Origin: DASPJL01 sp035628645
GTDB lineage: Bacteria > Bacteroidota > Bacteroidia > Cytophagales > Cyclobacteriaceae
Length of the DNA: 34,627 bases
Assembly (NCBI GenBank): GCA_035628645.1
Contig: DASPJL010000019.1
Coordinates: forward strand, 1-34,627
Direction of reading: 5' to 3'
The notes below the pieces were generated by a model. That model made no database searches. It was not told the origin of the DNA and was given only the letters and a program-made list of their open reading frames with translations. The position numbers were made by a program, and so were the translations under genes. Below, in pieces: positions 24,901 through 32,453 of the stretch; position 1 is the stretch's first letter; each line of letters begins with the position of its first letter.

Positions 24901-25078
24901 TACCCGATTAGTAGTTTATGATCGATTGGGCAGGCAAATAGCGGTATTGGTTAACGAATACCTTGAAAAAGGAAAACATACATTTCCTATCGATGCAGAT
25001 AAATATCCGGCTGGCCTATACATCATCAAACTCTTTAATAATGATGAGGTGGTTAATTCCAGATTATCCAAACAATAA
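21950..25078 (+). CDS. multidomain GH5 endoglucanase with two CBM6 and a T9SS type A tail
   Basis: A 1042-residue secreted enzyme, probably cleaving beta-1,4-glucan (cellulose). Signal peptide (about 1-29, ending LQAQ); GH5 subfamily-2-like catalytic domain (about 34-335) with RGMSTHGIQWY, DIANEPNN (acid/base Glu166), HFYAASH and FVTEWGSQ (nucleophile Glu258); Ig-like domain (about 343-433); CBM6 (about 437-564); PKD/Ig-like domain (about 567-660); second CBM6 (about 661-788); Ig-like domain (about 794-885); CBM5/12-like module (about 888-952) with aromatic YQCKP and WTDAWILVSSC; T9SS type A sorting domain (about 961-1042) with IPNPTNGSTVVEANL and YPAGLYIIKL. The tail indicates export through the T9SS. 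Xylan or mixed-linkage glucan activity remains possible. A terminator follows. Confidence 0.94.
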   Translation: METPKQFSGLKHLFSFLLILLTLGSLQAQTPVSQNGQLQVIGNKLCNQYGNPIQLRGMSTHGIQWYYQCLPDAALDALAYDWGSDVLRISLYVQEGGYETDPAGYTAKVNSLIEKATSRGMYALVDWHQLTPGDPNDNLANAKAFFTDIANAHKNKNNIIYDIANEPNNVTWNRIKIYADQMIPFIRAIDSDAVILCGTHGWGSLGVSDGGSTQDILNNPINHPNFMYTFHFYAASHDNLYYNEFDYASDRLPIFVTEWGSQTASGDGTNNFTMSQKYIDLMRAKKISWTNWNFSDDFRSGAVWQTGTCPNGPWTTAQLKPAGTWVRDKMLNPADDFPGGNTNTPPTVSITGPSNGANFTAPATINITATASDANGTVSSVAFYNGSQHLGTDSSTPYSYNWTNVSAGSYTITAVATDNGNAQTTSSQINVTVSSVTTGQPIPGKIEAESYSAMNGVQKEGTSDEGAGENVGWIDTGDWMDFSVNVQTSGSYTIGYRVASLNGGGSIQLRSGSTTLATTGVPSTGDWQAWTTVNATNVSLTAGTQTLRIYAGAGGFNLNWIQFTGGTTCTPTTIAPYLSVNGGTWQQTSTATLNAGGSVTLGPQPLTGGSWSWTGPNGFTATTREISRNNIQANQGGNYVATHTNAGGCTSTHTFTITVNTVQAGQTIPGKIESESYTAMNGVQEESTTDDGAGENVGWIDAGDWMDYVVNVQTSGSYTVNYRVASESGGGSIQLRSGTTTLATTGVAATGNWQAWTTLSANVSLNAGNQTLRIYASAGGFNLNWIQFSTTSGNTPPAVSLSAPANGSTYSAPASVIITANASDANGQVTQVAFYNGSQLLGTDNSSPYSYSWTNVAAGTYTITARATDNGGAVTTSASKSITVNGFTGSCSGKPQYVENGGYIAGSQVQNNGSLYQCKPDPYSGWCNGASWAYGPGTGTYWTDAWILVSSCSSARLEPSSVESIPNPTNGSTVVEANLASSGPTRLVVYDRLGRQIAVLVNEYLEKGKHTFPIDADKYPAGLYIIKLFNNDEVVNSRLSKQ
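23262..24315 (+). repeat. duplicated CBM6 modules within the cellulase gene
   Basis: The segments 23262-23641 and 23934-24315 encode CBM6 domains that are identical over long stretches, for example GWIDxGDWMD, VNVQTSGSYT, GGGSIQLRSG and GGFNLNWIQF. The flanking Ig-like modules (22980-23250 and 24331-24602) are also close copies, with VAFYNGSQxLGTDxS in both. The unit copied was therefore probably Ig-plus-CBM6. Confidence 0.85.
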
Positions 25079-25090
25079 TTTTTAAAATTT

Positions 25091-25137
25091 AAAAGTGTGT
25101 TTTAGTTTCTTATTTCAGGAAACGGACACACTTTTTC
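25091..25137 (+). terminator. intrinsic terminator after the cellulase gene
   Basis: AAAAGTGTGT (25091-25100) pairs with ACACACTTTT (25126-25135) with an inner TTTC/GAAA stem, then more T. It starts 13 bp after the stop and ends before the convergent TonB-receptor gene, for which I see no clear terminator in 25138-25243. Confidence 0.82.
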
Positions 25138-25243
25138 TTTTGATGTAAATTTTATCCTTCGGCGTGGTTCAAAACCTCCAAGAGTTTAGTAATCGTCTGA
25201 CTATTCCAAATAGACTGGATGTCAGTTATGAAACCCAAGATCT

Positions 25244-27427
25244 TTAAAAATTAAGAGCATAACGCACGCTGTAATTCCTTCCCGGCATATTAAAGCCTCT
25301 TTTTTCATAGTAATTTTCATCTGTCAGGTTGTTAACAAACAAAGTGAGGGTATGTTTGTTTGCTAAAGTATAAGAGGCAGAAAAGTCCGTAGCCATAAAA
25401 TCGGGGTACCGAATTTCGGGATATCCCGGATCATTAAAATCAAGGTCTTTTCTTTTGCCCACGTATCGCCCGGACAATCGAAGGTTCAATCCTTTGAAAC
25501 TGTTATAATCTATCCCAAAAGAAGTAGTAAACCCAGGTACGTTATAGATGTCTGACTCGGTGGTTTTGTTTTCAGAAATAGTAATTTCTGTTGCCTTGAG
25601 TGTGGAGGTTGCATTTGCATACAATCGTAGGGAATATTTGTAGTTGGTCAAAGCGCCCAAATCATACCCCACTTCAAATTCCAGTCCTCTGATTTCGGCT
25701 TCATTTGCGTTGATATAAGACGTATAGGACCTAATGGTGTCTCCGTTTTCTGTCTTTTCAACCACTGAAGGTACGGTTGTTCTGGAAGTAATCCTGTTTT
25801 TTACCTGGGTAGAAAAATAAGTTACATCTGCTGAAATTCCTGAGGCTGCATTGTTAAAGCGTACTCCCGCATCCCAGGTCCAACTGCTTTCATTCTTTAA
25901 ATCAGGATTTCCCTTAGAAACTGCTGCGCCGTCAGGCGAAACAAAAACGGAATATCCTGCTACATGAAAAGCTTCAGGGGTTACGAAAGCACGGCCAATA
26001 GTAGCATGTGCCCGTAAAGATCTTAAAGCTTCAAATTGAACACCCAGGCTTGGACTATAAAAAGGATTGGTCTCTTTGCCAGATTTATAATTATCTAGCA
26101 GCGGTGTTTTCTTAACATTATAAGTTATTATATCTACACGTTCTCCCACATTAATAAATAACTTTTCAAAGAATTTCAATTGTGCCTGAAGGTAGATACC
26201 AGATGAAGTGTAGGAATAATTTGGAGAATAGGGCGCTATTTCAGTGGATGCATCAGAATAAGCCCTGGATTTGGAAGTTGCATTATTGTGGTCAATTCCC
26301 AGAATAAAGGTCTGCTCCCCGATTTGATAAATATCCTTTAATTGAAAACCTACCCACTCTGTGATACTTTTAAAAGACAGATAGGGTGCAGCAGGCGCTT
26401 CAAGGATCGTTTTGTATCCGGTGATTTCATTTGCCCCATAAACCCTAAAAGAAAGATTATGGTCTTTAACCTTTCCCGAAACAAGCACTTCTCCTGAATT
26501 CCTATCCAGGTCCTTTAATCCGGGATATAAATTTCCAAAAGTAATGTCACCCGGAGATTCTACATCATTTGCCATAAATTTTTCTCCTTTAACATCTACT
26601 CTTAGATCTTTACTAATTTGATAACCCAATCGAATACTTCCGGTTCCGTAAGTCAGTTTAGTATAGCCCCTTCGGCTGCCATCGCCTCGTTTGTCGTCTT
26701 CCTTTTTTGTGGTCCCGTCAAAATAGAATTTTTCAGCATTATTAGCTGCCAGCATATCCCTGAAAATATTGCCTTCACCTATTTTAAAATCTTTATTTCT
26801 GTCATAAAAATTAAAAGAAAGATCAAAATCCAGCTTGGGTGTTATATTTCCTCCTGAAGTTCCCCCAAGCCTAAGGGTTTGATAGGAACCGTATTCAGCA
26901 AAAACCTTCGAGTTGATTTTTCCGGTCGATTTTTTAGTAATGATGTTTATTACTCCTCCCATTGCCTGACTTCCATATAAAGCAGAAGCAGGTCCCTTTA
27001 AAACTTCAACACGCTCAATATTTGCCGGGTTTATAGTGGAAGCAACCGTAGTACCTGCAGGGCGTCCGTCTACAAGTAATAAGACCCGTTGATTTAATCC
27101 GGAAACTTGCGGTCTGAAACCCCTGATGCCTACTCCCGATAAAAGGCCCGGATACTGGACTATATTAATCGATGAATTCTTTTTTAATAAATCCGTAAAC
27201 TCTTGTCCTTCGGTCAGTTTTAAGTCACGGTTAGTAATAACATCAATATTTTGAGGCGCTTTTTCTTTCTCAATAGGCGCGCGGGTGGCCGTCACCACCA
27301 CTTCCTCAATACGGTATGTCTTAACAGAATCTTTTGATGGTTCATTTTGACCAAATACTTTTAAAGAGGAAAGAAAGCAAATGATCAGGATTTGAGATGC
27401 TTCTTTAAATGTGTTTCTAAAATTCAT
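25244..27427 (-). CDS. btuB: BtuB-type TonB-dependent outer-membrane receptor (vitamin B12)
   Basis: A 727-residue outer-membrane receptor. Signal peptide (about 1-27), a TonB box-like EEVVVTATRAP (about 41-51), plug domain (about 55-165; GVGIRGFRP, VLLLVDGRPAG, IERVEVLKGPASALYGSQAM, GGVINIITKK), then a beta barrel ending in the C-terminal aromatic of YSVRYALNF. It carries substrate across the outer membrane using TonB energy. The substrate call rests on context: a complete cobalamin riboswitch lies upstream on the same strand (27699-27872), so cobalamin should repress it. A small ORF lies between riboswitch and gene, 11 bp before the start. Another corrinoid, such as cobinamide, is possible. 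Confidence 0.88.
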   Translation of the reverse strand: MNFRNTFKEASQILIICFLSSLKVFGQNEPSKDSVKTYRIEEVVVTATRAPIEKEKAPQNIDVITNRDLKLTEGQEFTDLLKKNSSINIVQYPGLLSGVGIRGFRPQVSGLNQRVLLLVDGRPAGTTVASTINPANIERVEVLKGPASALYGSQAMGGVINIITKKSTGKINSKVFAEYGSYQTLRLGGTSGGNITPKLDFDLSFNFYDRNKDFKIGEGNIFRDMLAANNAEKFYFDGTTKKEDDKRGDGSRRGYTKLTYGTGSIRLGYQISKDLRVDVKGEKFMANDVESPGDITFGNLYPGLKDLDRNSGEVLVSGKVKDHNLSFRVYGANEITGYKTILEAPAAPYLSFKSITEWVGFQLKDIYQIGEQTFILGIDHNNATSKSRAYSDASTEIAPYSPNYSYTSSGIYLQAQLKFFEKLFINVGERVDIITYNVKKTPLLDNYKSGKETNPFYSPSLGVQFEALRSLRAHATIGRAFVTPEAFHVAGYSVFVSPDGAAVSKGNPDLKNESSWTWDAGVRFNNAASGISADVTYFSTQVKNRITSRTTVPSVVEKTENGDTIRSYTSYINANEAEIRGLEFEVGYDLGALTNYKYSLRLYANATSTLKATEITISENKTTESDIYNVPGFTTSFGIDYNSFKGLNLRLSGRYVGKRKDLDFNDPGYPEIRYPDFMATDFSASYTLANKHTLTLFVNNLTDENYYEKRGFNMPGRNYSVRYALNF

Positions 27428-27438
27428 TTCTGATTTGA

Positions 27439-27654
27439 TTAATGATTGTTAAATACTTTTTCTAAGCTTAATAAGTGAGGGTGATTAATTAATAAATCAT
27501 TGGCCCTGATAGCAGTTGCATGTTTTTCTGAAAACAGGAAAAATGAAAGAAGAACAACCCCAAAAAGTTTTGGCTTGAGAAAGTAGTAGAAAATCCTGGC
27601 AAGCGGAAAATCTCTTTCCGGTGCACCTGAAATTGTTATAGATGTTTTTTTCAT
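27439..27654 (-). CDS. small hydrophobic ORF between B12 riboswitch and btuB
   Basis: A 71-residue ORF from ATG 27654, reading MKKTSITISGAPERDFPLAR, then a hydrophobic stretch KLFGVVLLSFFLFSEKHATA and a hydrophilic tail ending VFNNH. The hydrophobic part could be a signal peptide or one membrane segment. It starts 44 bp after the riboswitch and ends 11 bp before btuB, so it would be the first gene of the B12-regulated transcript. It may be a small accessory protein or a leader that couples translation. I do not recognise it; the overlapping frame is cysteine-rich and unlikely. Confidence 0.48.
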   Translation of the reverse strand: MKKTSITISGAPERDFPLARIFYYFLKPKLFGVVLLSFFLFSEKHATAIRANDLLINHPHLLSLEKVFNNH

Positions 27655-27698
27655 GGCCTCTAAGCTTTTCTCCCGAAAGCATTTTGAGTATTGTTCTT

Positions 27699-27872
27699 AA
27701 AGGCAGGTCTTCTGACTTGCTCCCCTCGGCCGGTCTTCCCGTTCATTTTACCGAACAGTGACTCAAAGATTGGCTTTGGTTAAAGGAGCTTACAGCTGCG
27801 GGACAGTTCCGGAATTACACCGGGATTCCCTTTTAAAGCCGTTCATATTTGAGCGATGAACGGCTACCTTTT
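27699..27872 (-). promoter_or_regulatory. cobalamin (adenosylcobalamin-class) riboswitch
   Basis: On the minus strand the element begins AAAAGGTAGCCG, passes through the core GGGAATCCCGGTGTAATTCC, then GGAACTGTCCCGCAGCTGTA, and ends with the B12 box AGTCAGAAGACCTGCC and CTTT. The 5' AAAGG and 3' CCTTT close the P1 stem. All conserved blocks of the family are present in order within 174 nt. It controls the transcript running into the small ORF and btuB; the ligand-bound form normally lowers expression. Confidence 0.96.
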
Positions 27873-28288
27873 CAGGGCCGAAATTAAGAAGATTTTATGT
27901 TTAAAGAAAAATAAAGAGGCAGGTTGAATAAAAATGTTTTCCTTAGGATGAAAAATACTCAGAGAAGTAGATCAGGGCTTTTTCTTTTGGTTAGCCCTAA
28001 AACCTTACCTATATTAGAACGGGTAGTGATAGAGGTAAGCACAATGAGATACTTTCAAACTTTGGTCGGATAACGACATTTTTAGTTGAGCAGAGCGGTA
28101 CATTTTCTACTTTCTCTTAGGGTCTTTCACGCTACATTTACTGCTGATCACTATATTTTATAAGAAAAATTAATGATTTCAGCCTATATCAATTATTAAA
28201 AAAAGTCAAAGCGTTCTTGCCATATTTACAATATTAGTTTTATATTGTGTTTTCCCACAAAAAGAAATGAGGAAGAGTTCAACATTAA
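27873..28288. other. divergent intergenic region, no gene seen
   Basis: These 416 bp must hold the promoters of the btuB transcript (leftwards) and the histidine kinase gene (rightwards). A hairpin GGGCT/AGCCC lies near 27977-28000. I found no convincing consensus promoter, RNA or reading frame. Confidence 0.5.
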
Positions 28289-29521
28289 ATGGAAAATTTT
28301 TATAAATATCTTGAGAACCATTTGGTTTCATCCTTAAGTGAAGATGAACTGGACACCATGAGAATGTATTTCTCTTTTTACGAGAAACGGGAGAATGATA
28401 TTAATGAATGGATGGAAAGGGACCTTAAAGACCATCCTGTTTTTGGTTTGTTGCTTCGCAATATGCCAAAAAATAGCCTGGAGAAAATAAGACGCACTGC
28501 TATAGAATTGCAATATAATGCCATATTTAATAATGATTGGCAGCCTTATATTGAGTCCCAGGTTAATTTGGGGAAAAACTACGCCCGACAAGGGGTGGAG
28601 TTTTATATGTGGTATGAACTCATTACCCTGCTTAGGAATTATATTATGGATGTACTTAGTGCCGATGAGTCAAGAAAGCAATCGGAGATTCTGGCTATCA
28701 TTAGGGGAATGAATCGTTATTTCGATATTATAATGTGCGTTATTTCCGAAGCTTATCTTAATGAAAAGAAAAGCATCATAGAAGAACAGAAAGGTCAGCA
28801 GGAAAAGCTCAATAAAGAGCTAAAACACACAATGGCCTCATTAAAAGAGAAGAACGAGGACCTGGAACAATTTGCTTATATCGCCTCGCATGATTTACAG
28901 GAGCCTTTACGAATGGTAACCAGTTTTCTTACGCAGTTAGAAAAGAAATACAAAGAACAGCTTGATGATAGAGCCAAGCAATACATTCATTTTGCTGTAG
29001 ACGGAGCGGTTCGAATGAGAAGGATTATTTTAGATCTGCTTGAATATTCAAGAGTGGGAAGAAAAGAATATGAACTTGAGGCTGTAGATGTGAATAAACT
29101 GGTAGAGGAAGTGGTACAATTAAATCAAACCCTGAGAAAGGAAAAGCAAGCTAAAATTGAATGGAAAAATCTCCCAACCATTAATGTCGCAAGGACTCCT
29201 TTCCAGCAAGTTTTTCAAAACCTGATAGGTAATGCATTAAAATATCAGAAAGCCGGTGAAACTCCTTTTGTTGAGATCAGTGCAATAGAAACTAAAGATC
29301 ATTGGCAATTTGCCGTTGCCGATAATGGGATCGGCATCGAACCTCAGTTTTATGACAAAATATTTGCTATATTCCAGCGGCTGCACAATAAGGACGAGTA
29401 TTCAGGCACAGGTATTGGCCTGGCAATATGTAAGAAAATAATTGAAGGGCATCATGGTAAAATTTGGGTTGAGTCTGTTGCAGGACAAGGGAGTGTATTT
29501 TATTTTACAGTTAAAAAATAG
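28289..29521 (+). CDS. soluble histidine kinase with globin-like sensor domain
   Basis: A 410-residue kinase without membrane segments. Residues about 45-165 are all helical and follow the protoglobin/globin-coupled-sensor pattern: NNDWQPYIESQVNLGKNYAR followed by QGVEFYMWYELI, and a final helix GMNRYFDIIMCVISEAYLNE. At the position of the proximal haem histidine in I-G-x-x-H the protein has Tyr98 (LGKNYARQGV), so it may not bind haem in the usual way. A coiled coil (about 160-195) leads to HisKA with His201 in YIASHDLQEPLR, then HATPase with N box NLIGNALKYQ (about 311-320), DNGIGI (345-350) and GTGIGLAI (373-380). The catalytic half is intact and of the type paired with Rcp1-like receivers; one follows 240 bp downstream. 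Confidence 0.92.
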   Translation: MENFYKYLENHLVSSLSEDELDTMRMYFSFYEKRENDINEWMERDLKDHPVFGLLLRNMPKNSLEKIRRTAIELQYNAIFNNDWQPYIESQVNLGKNYARQGVEFYMWYELITLLRNYIMDVLSADESRKQSEILAIIRGMNRYFDIIMCVISEAYLNEKKSIIEEQKGQQEKLNKELKHTMASLKEKNEDLEQFAYIASHDLQEPLRMVTSFLTQLEKKYKEQLDDRAKQYIHFAVDGAVRMRRIILDLLEYSRVGRKEYELEAVDVNKLVEEVVQLNQTLRKEKQAKIEWKNLPTINVARTPFQQVFQNLIGNALKYQKAGETPFVEISAIETKDHWQFAVADNGIGIEPQFYDKIFAIFQRLHNKDEYSGTGIGLAICKKIIEGHHGKIWVESVAGQGSVFYFTVKK

Positions 29522-29548
29522 CCTTTTTAAGGATAGTCGTCTATTGAC

Positions 29549-29666
29549 GCGATAATGTGTTAATTATATAAACATTCCAAAATCTTATGGAAATAAACGA
29601 TTTAATGAAAGTAAACAAGAAGTTCATAGTTAGCTTCCCCTAACCCCGAACATCATACCTCAAACC
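29549..29666 (+). repeat. intergenic repeat, copy A (left of the receiver genes)
   Basis: Contains GCGATAATGTGTTAATTA near 29549-29566 and CCCCGAACATCATACCTCAA at 29644-29663. Both pieces recur in the same order in the gap at 31634-31713, with short divergence and different spacing. Nothing coding is seen in 29522-29761. Confidence 0.5.
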
Positions 29667-29761
29667 TATCTAATGAAACCATCTTGTAACAATGCTTCAC
29701 AAAAAGCCATGAAAATGTCGGATGGTTCCATGAGTACCTTTAAAATTAAATACATTTACGA

Positions 29762-30199
29762 ATGAAACCGATACATATCCTGCTGGTAGAAGACAATGAT
29801 GGTGATATTCTTCTTACCACTGAAGCGCTTCACGAAGGTAAAATTCAAAATTCCATATCCATTGCCAAAGATGGTTGGGAAGCCATTCAGTTTTTGGAGA
29901 AAAATGGAAAATATAAAAACGAACTCACTCCGGATCTCATCTTATTGGATGTTAATCTTCCTAAAATGAATGGACATGAAGTGCTTAAGAACATTAAGTC
30001 CAATGACAAGCTTAAACATATTCCTGTTATTATGCTTACCACCTCTTCCGCCGAAAAGGATGTTTTTCAATCCTATCAAAACCATGCAAACTGTTATATT
30101 ACAAAGCCGGTAGAACTAAATGATTTTCTGGAAGTGGTTACTTCCATTGAAAACTTCTGGGTAACTGTAGTGCAATTGCCGACCAAAATCAATAATTAA
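29762..30199 (+). CDS. single-domain response regulator (Rcp1-like)
   Basis: A 145-residue receiver domain. Acidic residues are in LLVEDNDGD (Glu10, Asp11), the phosphoacceptor is Asp63 in LILLDVNLPKMNG, the switch Thr/Ser are in VIMLTTSSAEKD, and Lys115 is in CYITKPVELND. EDNDGD and the length are characteristic of Rcp1-type regulators that take phosphate from bacteriophytochrome-like or similar kinases. The kinase upstream at 28289 is the likely donor, and the next gene begins 1 bp after its stop, so the two are an operon. Confidence 0.95.
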   Translation: MKPIHILLVEDNDGDILLTTEALHEGKIQNSISIAKDGWEAIQFLEKNGKYKNELTPDLILLDVNLPKMNGHEVLKNIKSNDKLKHIPVIMLTTSSAEKDVFQSYQNHANCYITKPVELNDFLEVVTSIENFWVTVVQLPTKINN

Positions 30200-30200
30200 T

Positions 30201-31232
30201 ATGACCTTTTCGGCAAAAGACATAAGGCTTTTAATCGTAGAGGACAATCCGGGAGATTTTGTCTTAATCGAGGACTACCTTAAAGAGGAATTTGAGACGC
30301 CTGCAATCCATCATGCAAAAACATTAAATGAAGCAAAAGAGGTTTTTGGAAAAGAGTTACATTTTGATGTTATTCTTCTTGACCTTACTCTCCCCGATGC
30401 AAGCGGGGAAAGGTTGGTGAGGGAAGTGGTGAAATTATCAGAGCTTGCTCCTGTGATTGTTTTAACCGGATATTTGGACAGGGAATTTGGAATCAAAGCC
30501 CTTTCATTTGGAATATCAGATTATTTGCTCAAAGATGAATTAACAGCTACACAGCTCTTCAAGAGTATCGCATACAGTATTGAACGAAGACGCATTAATC
30601 TTCAGATAAAAGAGTCTGAAGAGAAATACCGCGATTTGTTTCATCTTAGCCCGCTTCCTTTGTGGGTATATGATGTGGAAACCTATAAATTTTTAAATGT
30701 AAATGATTCTGCTATTAGGCAATATGGATATTCAAGGAATGAATTCCTATCCATGACAATTAAAGACATTCGTCCTGAGGAGGATTTGAAAATACTGGAG
30801 GAAGTGCTAACCTTAAATAGAAAAACAGGGGGTTACTATAAAGGCGCTTTCCGGCATTTAAAGAAAAATGGAGAAATTATTTATGTAGATGTTCAAAGCA
30901 ATGAGATCAACTTTGAAGGAAGAAGGGCAAGATTGATCCTGTCAATAGATATAAGTGAACGGATTAAATATATACAAGCAATTGAGGATCAGAATGGTAA
31001 GATGAGGGAGATTGCATGGATGCAGTCTCATGTTGTAAGGGCGCCTTTGGCGCGTCTTATGGGATTGGTAAATTTGTTGAATTATGATTTAACAGAAGGA
31101 ATAGGCAAGGAAATGATCATGAAAAACATACTTTCTTCAGCACATGAGTTGGACGATGTAATTCGAAGTATAGTTAAAAAAACTGAACAGATAGAAAATA
31201 AAAGCAATGACCCTGGAAGTACTGATTGTTGA
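30201..31232 (+). CDS. receiver-PAS protein ending in a lone DHp-like helix hairpin
   Basis: A 343-residue cytoplasmic protein. Receiver domain (about 8-125) with LIVEDNPGD, phosphoacceptor Asp61 in VILLDLTLPDASG and Lys111 in YLLKDEL. PAS domain (about 138-255) with YRDLFHLSPLPLWVYDVETY and VQSNEINFEGRRARLILSID. The C-terminal 85 residues contain REIAWMQSHVVRAPLARLMG (His277), which looks like the phosphoacceptor region of a histidine kinase, but no HATPase domain follows before the stop. It may serve as a phosphotransfer protein or be phosphorylated in trans. The end overlaps the next gene by 26 bp. Confidence 0.92.
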   Translation: MTFSAKDIRLLIVEDNPGDFVLIEDYLKEEFETPAIHHAKTLNEAKEVFGKELHFDVILLDLTLPDASGERLVREVVKLSELAPVIVLTGYLDREFGIKALSFGISDYLLKDELTATQLFKSIAYSIERRRINLQIKESEEKYRDLFHLSPLPLWVYDVETYKFLNVNDSAIRQYGYSRNEFLSMTIKDIRPEEDLKILEEVLTLNRKTGGYYKGAFRHLKKNGEIIYVDVQSNEINFEGRRARLILSIDISERIKYIQAIEDQNGKMREIAWMQSHVVRAPLARLMGLVNLLNYDLTEGIGKEMIMKNILSSAHELDDVIRSIVKKTEQIENKSNDPGSTDC

Positions 31233-31611
31233 AGACGATGAAATATTGGTTTTGATTCATGAAAGCTGGGTAAAAAAAAGCTTAATCTCAGTAAATCCAA
31301 TAAGCTTTTTCAATGGAAAGGCTGCATTGGACTACTTTTTAAATAACCATAAAAAAGACAAGCAATATCTTATTCTTCTTGACCTCAATATGCCGGTAAT
31401 GGATGGCTGGGATTTTTTGGAGAATATAAGTAATTACGAATTTGCAGAGCAAATTCATGTAGTGATAGTTTCTTCATCTACCACTCTTAAGGATAAAGAA
31501 AAAGCAACGACCTATAAAAATGTCATTGCTTTTATTGAGAAGCCTATAAACATGGAAAGTTGTAATCGGATTAAATCTTTATCCCGGATCGCTAGTTATT
31601 TTTCGAATTGA
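31207..31611 (+). CDS. single-domain response regulator
   Basis: A 134-residue receiver domain. Acidic residues are in LIVEDDEIL (Glu9, Asp10, Asp11), the phosphoacceptor is Asp59 in LILLDLNMPVMDGWDF, switch serines are in VVIVSSSTT, and the conserved lysine is Lys112 in AFIEKPINM. It starts within the 3' end of the preceding gene (26-bp overlap), which suggests coupled translation. It is the last gene of the cluster and, like the others, has no DNA-binding output. Confidence 0.95.
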   Translation: MTLEVLIVEDDEILVLIHESWVKKSLISVNPISFFNGKAALDYFLNNHKKDKQYLILLDLNMPVMDGWDFLENISNYEFAEQIHVVIVSSSTTLKDKEKATTYKNVIAFIEKPINMESCNRIKSLSRIASYFSN

Positions 31612-31633
31612 TTTTATAGGAAACGGTGATGAT

Positions 31634-31713
31634 GCGATAATCAGTTCATGCGCTAATGTGCTAATTAAAAGGAGAAGTTTCAGGTGAACGTCCCCGAACC
31701 TCATACCTCAACC
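31634..31713 (+). repeat. intergenic repeat, copy B (right of the receiver genes)
   Basis: GCGATAATC and GCTAATGTGCTAATTAAA (31634-31668) followed by CCCCGAACCTCATACCTCAA (31692-31711) match the two halves of the repeat at 29549-29666. It fills most of the 122-bp gap to the pgl gene end. Confidence 0.5.
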
Positions 31714-31733
31714 AATTTACGAATAAAGATCGA

Positions 31734-32453
31734 CTAGCCGATCGCTTGTGCAGCAGCCTTGTCAACCAGCCATATAAGCTCGCCGTTTTCAGGTTTGATC
31801 AATTGAGAGGGATATTGTTTATAGTTCCTTTCGCCATACATCACTTCTTTTAATACTTCTGCTTTGTTTTCTCCCGCAATAAGGAAGGCAACTCTGGCCG
31901 CTTTGTTTATAACATTTTTTGTGATGGTAATTCTGAATTTTCCCAGTTCCTCTAAATAAACTTCTTTGGCAAAATGGCTTACCTCTTCCAGCACAGGGGT
32001 GTGAGGAAATAATGAAGCAGTATGTCCATCAGCGCCCATTCCTAAAAAGACAAGGTCGAAAGTAGTTTCTGAATCCTTAAATAATTTTTTCAGTAGTTCA
32101 TTATAGATTAAAGCGGCATCATGCGGAGGAATATCTCCTTTAATCAAATGGATCTGTTCGGAAGGAACTGACACATGATCCAGCAAGGCTTTGAAAGTCA
32201 TCCCTGCATTGCTGTCGGGGTGAATAAAAGGAACACATCTTTCATCTCCCCAAAAAATATGCACTTTGTCCCACTGGACCTGCTCTTTAAACTCAGGTTG
32301 GGCCAAAATTTCAAAAGCCCTTTTTGGGGTACTCCCCCCTGATAAGGAAACGAGAAATTTTCCTTTTTTGTCAATGGCAGAAGCAGCACTTTCCACAAAC
32401 AATTCGGCTGCTGCCTTGCTCAGTTCTTCTGCGGTTTCAAATACTCTGATCAT
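31734..32453 (-). CDS. pgl: 6-phosphogluconolactonase
   Basis: A 239-residue enzyme that hydrolyses 6-phosphogluconolactone to 6-phosphogluconate, the second step of the oxidative pentose phosphate pathway. Signature segments: FLVSLSGGSTPKRAFEIL (about 34-50), VHIFWGDERCVPFIHPDSN, and FLGMGADGHTASLFPHTP (about 155-172), as in the NagB-like/DevB family. Length is normal. The ATG at 32453 overlaps the zwf stop (ATGA), so it is translationally coupled as the last gene of the gnd-zwf-pgl operon. Confidence 0.97.
   Translation of the reverse strand: MIRVFETAEELSKAAAELFVESAASAIDKKGKFLVSLSGGSTPKRAFEILAQPEFKEQVQWDKVHIFWGDERCVPFIHPDSNAGMTFKALLDHVSVPSEQIHLIKGDIPPHDAALIYNELLKKLFKDSETTFDLVFLGMGADGHTASLFPHTPVLEEVSHFAKEVYLEELGKFRITITKNVINKAARVAFLIAGENKAEVLKEVMYGERNYKQYPSQLIKPENGELIWLVDKAAAQAIG

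Noticed and set aside
27497..27682. Alternative 61-residue frame overlapping the btuB leader ORF
   Set aside because: Cysteine-rich, starts inside the riboswitch-proximal leader, and overlaps a frame with a better membrane or signal-like segment.
29762..31611. DNA-binding output for the response regulators
   Set aside because: All three proteins are receiver-only or receiver-PAS-helix; no winged-helix, LytTR or Fis-type domain is present.
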